This document shows positions 8,251-15,600 of a stretch of DNA of 64,000 nt, piece after piece. The notes under the pieces were generated by a model that was not told the DNA's origin, did no database searches, and saw only the letters and a program-made list of their open reading frames with translations. Source of the DNA: Chryseobacterium sp. MYb7. GTDB taxonomy: Bacteria > Bacteroidota > Bacteroidia > Flavobacteriales > Weeksellaceae. The translations under genes were made by a program, and so were the position numbers. The stretch is taken from the NCBI RefSeq assembly GCF_002979455.1, contig NZ_PCOU01000013.1, forward strand, positions 62,001-126,000, given 5' to 3'. Within the stretch, counting starts at the first letter, position 1. The number at the start of each line of letters is the position of its first letter.

Positions 8251-9576
8251 TTATTTCGCAAATCTGATAGACATCTTTCTGTCAGCAGCTCTTTCAGCAT
8301 CAGAAGCTTTTGCATCTACTTTAGCAAATTGACTTCCGTAACCGTCAGCAGCAATTACCTGTGTACCAACTCCAGCTTTAGCTAAAGCAGCTTTGATGAA
8401 TTCAGCTCTTGCTTTTGATAGTTTTACGTTAGAAGCTTCGTTTCCTGTTTTATCAGTGTAACCTCCAACTTTGATTTTTGCATCAGGGAAAGCTTTAAGG
8501 ATAGCCACTAAGTTATCCAATTGTCCTTGTGAACCTGCTTCAAGCTCAGTAGAACTTCCCATTTTGAAGTTTACGTGGTCAAAATCGTACCACTTATCTT
8601 TCAATGCAGAATCATCAGCCGCATTTTTGTAACCGCCAGATTTCAGGAATGAAATCATCTGATCCTCCATACCACCTTTGTAACCTTTTAACATTACTCC
8701 GTTAAGGTCAATGTTTTCATCGGTTTTAGCAGCAGCTGGAGCAGCTGTTGTTGTAGTTGTAGCAGCAGTATCTGTAGTAGAACTTGTAGATGCTGAGTTA
8801 GACGTAGTGGTTGTAGTAGTGGTCGTCTGTTTTTTCTCGCACTGTTTCCATAAGAAATAGGCGGCTGCTATCAATAATAAAAGCGGAAGCAACCATTTCC
8901 AGATTGAACCTCCGCCTTGATTATCGTTGTTGTTATTAAATTGTTCTCTTATTTCCCTTGCTCCTTCAGAAACATTTTCTCTAGCTGTAGCTACACCTTC
9001 TGCGATGTTATCTTTAGCTGTAGAAGTTACCGAAGAAACAGTTTCTTTTGCCTGGCCAAACCAGTTTTCAGCTCCTAATCCAAAGGATGCCAAAGAAAGA
9101 CCTGCCGGCAATAATGAAGAAATAATACCTTTCTGATCGTTCAGTAAGCTGGAAATACCTGAAGCACCCAAATTATTGTCTGCTGCATATTTTCCTACTG
9201 TACCTGCCGTAGCTCCAGTCACCAGGTTTAACAAAGAACCTGCAGTAGTATTGCTGACTCCTGAAAAACTAGCAATGGAACTAACTAATCCACTTACTTT
9301 ATCTCCAAAAATTGAAGATAACAAAGTAGAAATAATAGGATTGTTAGACGCTCCGCCTAATAAATTTCCTAAAATTCCACTTGAAGAGGCTTGTGTAATA
9401 GCATCCACAACGCCAGGCTTATCTGCACTATTGGCTAATCCACCTACCACAGCAGGTAATAATCCGCCAATTGCTTTAGAAATACCGGATTCACTTTCTC
9501 CAAACTGCGATGCAGCCTGTGAAACTAAAGCGGGACCTAATTGTCCTTTAATTAAATCAATGACATTTAAAGACAT
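8251..9576 (-). CDS. DUF937 domain - transmembrane - OmpA peptidoglycan-binding protein
   Basis: 441 residues, no signal peptide. The N-terminal half (1-150) is a DUF937 domain: MSLNVIDLIKGQLGPALVSQAASQFGESE... with GGLLPAVVGGLAN repeats. Next come a region of alternating charges (TAKDNIAEGVATARENVSEGAREI), one transmembrane helix (WKWLLPLLLLIAAAYFLW, about 225-243) and a Thr/Ser/Ala-rich linker. The C-terminus is an OmpA/MotB domain (about 325-441) with VGGYTDKTGNEASNVKLSKARAEFIKAAL and a final RKMSIRFAK. Topology suggests an inner-membrane anchor: DUF937 in the cytosol and the OmpA domain on periplasmic peptidoglycan. The role is unknown. Its own terminator follows. Confidence 0.88.
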   Translation of the reverse strand: MSLNVIDLIKGQLGPALVSQAASQFGESESGISKAIGGLLPAVVGGLANSADKPGVVDAITQASSSGILGNLLGGASNNPIISTLLSSIFGDKVSGLVSSIASFSGVSNTTAGSLLNLVTGATAGTVGKYAADNNLGASGISSLLNDQKGIISSLLPAGLSLASFGLGAENWFGQAKETVSSVTSTAKDNIAEGVATARENVSEGAREIREQFNNNNDNQGGGSIWKWLLPLLLLIAAAYFLWKQCEKKQTTTTTTTTSNSASTSSTTDTAATTTTTAAPAAAKTDENIDLNGVMLKGYKGGMEDQMISFLKSGGYKNAADDSALKDKWYDFDHVNFKMGSSTELEAGSQGQLDNLVAILKAFPDAKIKVGGYTDKTGNEASNVKLSKARAEFIKAALAKAGVGTQVIAADGYGSQFAKVDAKASDAERAADRKMSIRFAK

Positions 9577-9695
9577 AATAAATAAATTTTTTTGATTAAT
9601 GTTGACATAAATTTAAACAAAAATCTCTCCAAACGTCATTTTTTTTTGAATATTTCTTTAAATTTTAATGATTTTATTCTAAATAATTAAAATTT

Positions 9696-11171
9696 TTAAT
9701 AAGCTTTTGCGAATAATACACGTCTCTTAGAAGGTTTTCCGGAAATCAAAGAAATTCCTTCTTCTACATCATTATCCAGAGGAATACATCTGATAGTTGC
9801 CTTCGTTTCGTCCTTAATTTGTTCTTCTTCTTCAGCTGTTCCATCCCAGTGAGCATAGATGAAACCACCTTTCTCTTCCAGAACTTTTTTGAATTCTTCA
9901 TAAGTATCCACTTTGGTGATATTATTTTTTCTGAATTCAAAAGCTTTGTTATAGATATCCTGCTGAATAGTTTTCAATAAATCTTCGATATAAGAATCCA
10001 GCCCTTCAATAGAACGAACTTCTTTTGTAAGATTATCTCTTCTTGCAATTTCTACAGATTTGTTTTCCAGGTCTCTTGGTCCCATTGCAATTCTTACAGG
10101 AACTCCCTTCAATTCGTATTCTGCAAATTTCCAGCCTGGTTTGTTCTGAGTATCATTATCGAACTTCACAGAAATACCTTTTGCTTTCAGTTTAGCCTGA
10201 ATATCCAAAGCCACTTCACTGATTTGCTCTAGCTGCTCTTCTCCTTTAAAGATCGGAACAATTACTACCTGAATAGGTGCTAAAGTAGGAGGTAATACCA
10301 ATCCAAAATCATCAGAGTGCGTCATAATCAATGCTCCCATCAAACGGGTTGATGTACCCCATGAGGTAGCCCATGCATGTTCAATTTTTCCTTCTTTGTT
10401 GGTGAATTTTACATCAAATGCTTTTGCGAAATTCTGTCCTAAGAAGTGAGATGTTCCTGCCTGTAAAGCTTTTCCATCCTGCATTAATGCTTCTATACAA
10501 TAGGTTTCATCAGCTCCAGCAAATCTTTCAGATGGAGTTTTCAATCCCTGAATTACCGGCATTGCCATAAAGTTTTCTGCAAAATCTGCATATACTTTAT
10601 TCATTTTTTCTGCTTCTTCAATCGCTTCATCTTTTGTCGCATGAGCAGTGTGACCTTCCTGCCATAAGAATTCTGCCGTTCTTAAGAAAAGACGTGTTCT
10701 CATCTCCCAACGAACAACATTCGCCCATTGGTTGATCAATATCGGTAGGTCTCTGTAAGACTGAATCCAGTTTTTGTAGGTATTCCAGATAATAGCTTCT
10801 GAAGTAGGACGAACGATAAGTTCTTCTTCCAGTTTTGCATCCGGGTCAACAATAAGTTTTGATGGATTGTCCGGATCGGTTTTTAATCTGTAGTGGGTAA
10901 CAACAGCGCATTCTTTTGCAAAACCTTCTGCATTCTTTTCCTCTGCCTCAAACAAGCTCTTGGGCACAAAAAGCGGGAAGTATGCGTTAACGTGACCTGT
11001 TTCCTTGAACTTTTTATCCATTTCATCACGCATTTTTTCCCAGATCGCATAGCCATACGGTTTGATCACCATACATCCACGCACGCCTGAGTTTTCAGCT
11101 AAATCAGCTTTTACAACCAGCTCATTATACCATTTGCTGTAATCTTCGCTTCTTGAGGTTAATTTTGCCAT
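9696..11171 (-). CDS. proS: Prolyl-tRNA synthetase, archaeal/eukaryotic-type (ProS type 3)
   Basis: 491 residues, class II aminoacyl-tRNA synthetase charging tRNA-Pro. Visible motifs: motif 2 ([24 protein letters not shown]), [39 protein letters not shown], and motif 3 [14 protein letters not shown]. The anticodon-binding domain follows, then a C-terminal domain ending in an aromatic residue (FAKAY), which is typical of the archaeal-type enzyme. There is no bacterial INS editing insertion. I chose the ATG at 11171 ([15 protein letters not shown]). A start at 11282 would add 37 Lys/Asn-rich residues, unlike the family, and would overlap the likely promoter. Confidence 0.95.
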   Translation of the reverse strand: MAKLTSRSEDYSKWYNELVVKADLAENSGVRGCMVIKPYGYAIWEKMRDEMDKKFKETGHVNAYFPLFVPKSLFEAEEKNAEGFAKECAVVTHYRLKTDPDNPSKLIVDPDAKLEEELIVRPTSEAIIWNTYKNWIQSYRDLPILINQWANVVRWEMRTRLFLRTAEFLWQEGHTAHATKDEAIEEAEKMNKVYADFAENFMAMPVIQGLKTPSERFAGADETYCIEALMQDGKALQAGTSHFLGQNFAKAFDVKFTNKEGKIEHAWATSWGTSTRLMGALIMTHSDDFGLVLPPTLAPIQVVIVPIFKGEEQLEQISEVALDIQAKLKAKGISVKFDNDTQNKPGWKFAEYELKGVPVRIAMGPRDLENKSVEIARRDNLTKEVRSIEGLDSYIEDLLKTIQQDIYNKAFEFRKNNITKVDTYEEFKKVLEEKGGFIYAHWDGTAEEEEQIKDETKATIRCIPLDNDVEEGISLISGKPSKRRVLFAKAY

Positions 11172-11253
11172 TATTTTTTTTAATTTTTTTAACTTTTGTA
11201 CATTATTGTTATCTAAAAATAAAAATCTATTTTTGATAGATTTTTTTACCAGT

Positions 11254-11287
11254 GTTTGGTACATTTTTGGTACAGATTGCAAATATA
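11254..11287 (-). promoter_or_regulatory. Candidate proS promoter region with direct repeat
   Basis: The minus strand carries TATATTTG (11280-11287, exact TAnnTTTG), 108 bp before the proS ATG. Just inside lie two copies of TTTGGTACA, spaced 11 bp (plus-strand reading, 11255-11274). The copies could be a protein site for proS or for the divergent lipoprotein gene. Weak evidence. Confidence 0.3.
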
Positions 11288-11314
11288 ATTTAAATTAAAA
11301 ATTTTTACGTTATC

Positions 11315-12436
11315 ATGAAAAGAAATATACATAAAAATTTGCTTGGTCTGCTAAGATCCAAAGGGATATTGGCTATATCGGGCGGATTATTACTTGTGTC
11401 TTGTGGTGCTCAGATGGGAGGGTATAGCGAGACAGACGGGGTGTATTACGACCCCAATAAGGATACGCTACCTGAAGGAGTTATCATTAATGATAGCGGA
11501 AACAGAGTAGGAGAATATTATGACTACTATCAGGATTCCAATGTGATTGAAAATGCACAGGCGAATTCCAGAGAGCAGCAAAACAGATATAATGACTGGG
11601 GTAATACTAATACCAACTGGAATACCAATGCTACAGATTCAGACTGGGGACTTTATGCAGGTTCTCAAACTAACTACTATGACAACTCGTGGGGATGGGG
11701 ATCTCCTTGGGGATGGTATGGAGGTTACAGCCCGTATTGGGGTTGGGGTATGAACCGTGGCTGGGGCTGGGGTGCTAGCCTATCCTGGGGTTGGGGCGGA
11801 TCATTCGGCTGGGGCTGGGGAGGCTCTTACGGATGGGGAAGTCCATACTGGGGATATGGTTATGGAGGGTATTATGATCCATTCTGGGGTGGCTACGGAA
11901 ACCCTTACTGGGGATATGGAGGAGGCTACTGGGGTGGTGGATACTACAACAGACCTGTTTACAGAAGAAGCGGTATCAGTGGAGGAGGATTCCAGAATAC
12001 TGGGGTAGCAAATGCTGTATACAGAACGAATACCAATAATTCAGGTTTCAGAAATAGTAATGGAAATGGCGGATTCAGAAACACCAATAACGGCGGCTTC
12101 AGAGATTCCAATTCAAATGGTGGTTTCAGAAACAGTAATGGTGGCTTCAGAGATAGCAACTCAGGAGGATTCAGAAACGGTAATTCAGGCGGATTCAGAA
12201 ATACACAATCCAATGGCGGATTCCGTAATTCTGCACCGCAAACAAGACCTAACTATAATTATCAACAATCACAGCCGAGATATAATAACAATAATGGAGG
12301 CTTCAGATCTAATGATTCCGGAGGCTTCAGATCTAGCGGAGGTTTCAACGGCGGTGGAGGCGGCGGCTTCAGAGGTGGTTCTTCTGGCGGTGGCGGCGGA
12401 ATGAGATCCGGCGGCGGCAGAGGTGGCTTTAGATAA
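11315..12436 (+). CDS. Low-complexity Gly/Trp/Tyr- and GGFR-repeat lipoprotein
   Basis: 373 residues. A lipoprotein signal (GILAISGGLLLVSCGAQ, Cys near 30) is followed by an ordinary acidic segment (31-105) containing DGVYYDPNKDTLPEG. A central Trp/Gly/Tyr-rich block with GWG and YWGYG units spans about 125-215. The C-terminal Gly/Asn/Ser/Arg-rich tail holds about 12 GFR units (GGFRNSN, GGFRDSN, GGFRSND...). Composition resembles aromatic-plus-arginine low-complexity sequences, but the signal puts it in the envelope. I know of no assigned function; similar genes in Chryseobacterium relatives are sometimes mislabelled vitellogenin-like. The FadL-like gene starts 30 bp downstream, so they are probably co-transcribed. 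Confidence 0.85.
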   Translation: MKRNIHKNLLGLLRSKGILAISGGLLLVSCGAQMGGYSETDGVYYDPNKDTLPEGVIINDSGNRVGEYYDYYQDSNVIENAQANSREQQNRYNDWGNTNTNWNTNATDSDWGLYAGSQTNYYDNSWGWGSPWGWYGGYSPYWGWGMNRGWGWGASLSWGWGGSFGWGWGGSYGWGSPYWGYGYGGYYDPFWGGYGNPYWGYGGGYWGGGYYNRPVYRRSGISGGGFQNTGVANAVYRTNTNNSGFRNSNGNGGFRNTNNGGFRDSNSNGGFRNSNGGFRDSNSGGFRNGNSGGFRNTQSNGGFRNSAPQTRPNYNYQQSQPRYNNNNGGFRSNDSGGFRSSGGFNGGGGGGFRGGSSGGGGGMRSGGGRGGFR

Positions 12437-12466
12437 TTGTTCAAACTAATAAACTATTAAAAAATA

Positions 12467-13876
12467 ATGTTAAAAAAATCTTTAGTATTAATGAGTATTT
12501 CTGCAGCATTTTATGCGCAGGCTCAGGATGTTTCTGTGATAAGAAATACTGTGGATGTTTACTCAAGTACTCCTATGGTGGGATCAGCTAAATTTAATGC
12601 AATGGCTGGATCAAATGGTGCGCTAGGTGGTGATGCAAACTCTTTGCTTACGAACCCGGCAGGTTTAGGGGTTGCTATTTCAGGAGAGGTTTCAGGAACT
12701 TTATCTATTTTAGGAAATAAAAACAGCAGTTCTTTGGCTGGATCTACGATGGATTACAGCAAAACTAAGGGAGACCTTGGAAATGCAGGAGGGATCATCG
12801 CTTTTCCTCTGATGACAGAAACTAAATGGAAATTTATCAATATCGGTATTAATTTTTCCAATCAGCAGCTTGATAATGTAATTCAGTCGCCAGGAAATAA
12901 TAATATCGTATATGCTTTTGATAAAGCTGATATCACGAAAGACGCTGCAATGGCAGGTCACATGTATGAAAGATACGGGAATTTATCAAAAATGAGCTTT
13001 GGGGTAGGTGCTAATTATAACCATAACTTATATTTAGGAGCAGGTTTTAATTTTTTCAATGCTTCATTGGATCAATATGATACTTTATTTTACCGAAATC
13101 TAACCAATAATTCTACTGAAGGATTCAGTAAGCAGGACACTCCTTATTCAGAAAGATCTTCAGGTTTCTCTGCTTCATTAGGGGTAATCGGAAAGATAAG
13201 TCCGAATTTCAGATTGGGAGCATCTCTTGAAACGCCTACATTCTGGAATATAGACAGAAATTATTATTTCTATAATGATCCTACTTACGGAGATGATATG
13301 GGTGCTGAAAACAGAAAGTTCACTTCACCGCTTAAAGCGACAGTGAGTGCTGCATTTGTAGCAAGCAAAAACTTCTCATTGAACGTAGACTATACCCTTG
13401 GACTTACAAAACCTGACTATAAAGTTTATGGAGGTGCAGAAAGAGAGTTGAATGATTTCTTTAAAGAAAACTACAAAAATCTTTCAGAAGTAAGAGTAGG
13501 AGCTGAGTACAGAGTACAGCAATTCAGATTGAGAGGTGGTTATTCTTACCAGTCAAGTCCTTTTGATGCGCTTACGATCAGTAGATTTAATGATGCGGGA
13601 AGTGTGGGAGATCAGTCTTACAGCAACCTGATATTAAGTGACAGAAATACACTTTCATTTGGTATCGGATATGATTTCAAATCATTCTATATAGATGCAT
13701 CTTATCAGAATATCTCATCTAAATATGCTAATCCTTTCATGAGAGGATACATGGGAGATAATTTTGATTCATCTTATTATTCTTCGAATAAAATCTTCGA
13801 AAGTGATTCTTACGCCGTAAGTGATGTAAAAAGCAACAGAAATAACTTCTTCCTTACAGTAGGATGGAAGTTCTAA
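12467..13876 (+). CDS. FadL/OmpP1-like outer-membrane beta-barrel protein
   Basis: 469 residues with signal peptide MLKKSLVLMSISAAFYAQAQ. After it, VDVYSSTPMVGSAKFNAMAGSNGALGGDANSLLTNPAGLG is the conserved N-terminal plug signature of the OmpP1/FadL/TodX family. Alternating amphipathic strands follow, and it ends with FFLTVGWKF, an aromatic C-terminal strand recognised by the BAM machinery. Family members let hydrophobic molecules cross the outer membrane; some Bacteroidota members are labelled hemin receptors without proof. It lies directly behind the Gly-rich lipoprotein, so the two may work at the cell surface together. Confidence 0.85.
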   Translation: MLKKSLVLMSISAAFYAQAQDVSVIRNTVDVYSSTPMVGSAKFNAMAGSNGALGGDANSLLTNPAGLGVAISGEVSGTLSILGNKNSSSLAGSTMDYSKTKGDLGNAGGIIAFPLMTETKWKFINIGINFSNQQLDNVIQSPGNNNIVYAFDKADITKDAAMAGHMYERYGNLSKMSFGVGANYNHNLYLGAGFNFFNASLDQYDTLFYRNLTNNSTEGFSKQDTPYSERSSGFSASLGVIGKISPNFRLGASLETPTFWNIDRNYYFYNDPTYGDDMGAENRKFTSPLKATVSAAFVASKNFSLNVDYTLGLTKPDYKVYGGAERELNDFFKENYKNLSEVRVGAEYRVQQFRLRGGYSYQSSPFDALTISRFNDAGSVGDQSYSNLILSDRNTLSFGIGYDFKSFYIDASYQNISSKYANPFMRGYMGDNFDSSYYSSNKIFESDSYAVSDVKSNRNNFFLTVGWKF

Positions 13877-13903
13877 GCTTATAAAACATTACGCTATATA
13901 CAT

Positions 13904-13936
13904 AAAAAAGCTCCGGATTCCGGAGCTTTTTGTTTT
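13904..13936. terminator. Bidirectional terminator between convergent genes
   Basis: The stem AAAAAGCTCCGGA/TCCGGAGCTTTTT lies between the stops of the FadL-like gene (plus) and the susD-like gene (minus). It has T-runs on both strands. Confidence 0.85.
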
Positions 13937-15589
13937 TTAATCTGGATTCTGCACCAGATTCGGCTGGATCTGAATCTGCTGTTCAGGAATATATTCTACC
14001 ACTCTGTTATGGGTATAAGGTACTGTATAAAAGGCATTGCTTCCGCTTAAATGGGTGCCCGGATATTGTCTGTCGAGATCAAGTTTGTTTCTAAAGACAT
14101 CGTATCTTCTATGTCCTTCAAAAGCCATTTCTAACCTTCTTTCCTGTAGAACTGCATCCAGAGTAGTCTGTCCTGCAGGTACTGAATTATATACAGGTAT
14201 TCCGGCTCTTGTTCTGATGGTATTTACATCTGCGAGTGCTGAAGCGGTATTCCCTTTTTTGGCATTGGCTTCGGCCCTGTTCAGATATATTTCGGCCAGT
14301 CTTATAACAACCGGAGACCACAATTGTGGAACACCTTCCTGTAAGGAGCATTTTAAAACATAAAATTTAGGATATCCGTTTCTTTTATCCATATCATTAT
14401 CCAGGTAAACGTAAGTTTTTCCACCGGCTGCGTTAACAAAATAATAGTTTGTTTTATTGGGTGTTACTTCAGATTGTACCTGATAATTGATATTATTCAT
14501 GGTAAAATACGTATTTCCATTCTGTTGGAAGGTCTTTTGGAATTGATAATTGTAGGTTGCGGTACCTGATGAACTGGTTCCTTGTTGTACCCAATATGCA
14601 ACAGGAACTGCCGGACTGCTGTATTTTGGAGAAATAAACTTCAGCCTTGCATCCTGAGGATTCTGATTGATAAGGTCCAGATAAGAGGAAGAAGCGTACA
14701 TTTCACCCCAGCCCACATTCTGTATGGTGGCATACATAGAGCCTATAGTATACCAGCCATCGCTATAGTCTCCATCTTTATTATATTTAAATGCAAAAAT
14801 GGTTTCTGTGTTGGTTTCGGGAGTTTTGGTGGCATAAGCAGGTAATTCTGTTTTAGACAGAAGCATATATTTCCCGGAATTGATGACCTTATCTGCATAC
14901 TCTATAGCTTTATCATTGTTTTCCATGTATAGATAGACTCTGGAAAGTAAAGCCTGCGCTGCCTCTTTGGATGCATATATGTTGTCTTTATTCAAGGTCA
15001 TCAGTTGTTCTGCTTTCAGAAGATCTTTGACCACTTGATTGTATACTTCTCCCACAGTGGCTCTGCCAGGCAAATCGTTGACGTCGTCAGATAGTTTTAA
15101 GGGGACTCCAGAATTGGCTGTTCCTTGATTGTATGGCCTTCCAAATACATTAACCATAGAAAAGTATACATAAGCTCGTAAGAAATAATTTTCACCTATG
15201 AGCTGATCTGTTTCTGTGTCTTTTCCTTCGGCAACCTTTGATATCACCCTGTTACACCCAATAATAGCCTTGTATCCGGAGTTCCAGATGGTATTGGTGC
15301 GGCCATTGTTTTTAATACTTTTGTAATTATAATAGTAAAAGAATGAATCGGTGGTAGTTCCGCTGATATCTATATTATCTCCTCCATATTCACTGATTCT
15401 GTATAGGTTGTTGTAAAAGCCACCGCCATCAGCATCACCTTTAAGTAATGCATAATTTCCTAAGGTTATAGTTTTCAGTCCTGTTGCGTCTGAGAGAATA
15501 ACCTCAGATTCCATTGAATCATAAGGTGAACGGTCTATGTTACATGCCGTTAATGATATTATGAGAATGGGAATAAGTATTTTTTTCAT
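13937..15589 (-). CDS. SusD/RagB family nutrient-binding outer-membrane lipoprotein
   Basis: 550 residues. The signal ends in the lipobox SLTAC (MKKILIPILIISLTAC). SusD hallmarks: NYALLKGDADGGGFYNNLYRISEYGGDN, the helical TPR-like part (YFLRAYVYFSMVNVFGRPYNQG), QALLSRVYLYMENNDKAIEYADKVI, and the C-terminal NRAEANAKKGNTASALADVNTIRTRAG with LQERRLEMAFEGHRRYDVFRN. It is a surface lid that binds a glycan or peptide and hands it to the SusC barrel. The susC partner ends 11 bp upstream. There are no flanking glycoside hydrolases or regulators, so the substrate cannot be inferred. Confidence 0.95.
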   Translation of the reverse strand: MKKILIPILIISLTACNIDRSPYDSMESEVILSDATGLKTITLGNYALLKGDADGGGFYNNLYRISEYGGDNIDISGTTTDSFFYYYNYKSIKNNGRTNTIWNSGYKAIIGCNRVISKVAEGKDTETDQLIGENYFLRAYVYFSMVNVFGRPYNQGTANSGVPLKLSDDVNDLPGRATVGEVYNQVVKDLLKAEQLMTLNKDNIYASKEAAQALLSRVYLYMENNDKAIEYADKVINSGKYMLLSKTELPAYATKTPETNTETIFAFKYNKDGDYSDGWYTIGSMYATIQNVGWGEMYASSSYLDLINQNPQDARLKFISPKYSSPAVPVAYWVQQGTSSSGTATYNYQFQKTFQQNGNTYFTMNNINYQVQSEVTPNKTNYYFVNAAGGKTYVYLDNDMDKRNGYPKFYVLKCSLQEGVPQLWSPVVIRLAEIYLNRAEANAKKGNTASALADVNTIRTRAGIPVYNSVPAGQTTLDAVLQERRLEMAFEGHRRYDVFRNKLDLDRQYPGTHLSGSNAFYTVPYTHNRVVEYIPEQQIQIQPNLVQNPD

Positions 15590-15600
15590 AATAATTTTTT

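Noticed and set aside
11172..11282. 37-residue N-terminal extension of ProS
   Set aside because: Lys/Asn-rich and unlike the family; conserved sequence begins at the ATG at 11171, and a -7 box overlaps the extended start.
12262..12444. Minus-strand frame rich in Pro/Leu opposite the Gly-rich lipoprotein
   Set aside because: It is the antisense of GGN/GGC Gly codons; repeats of GGFR read backwards give PPL-type peptides. No start context, promoter or terminator.
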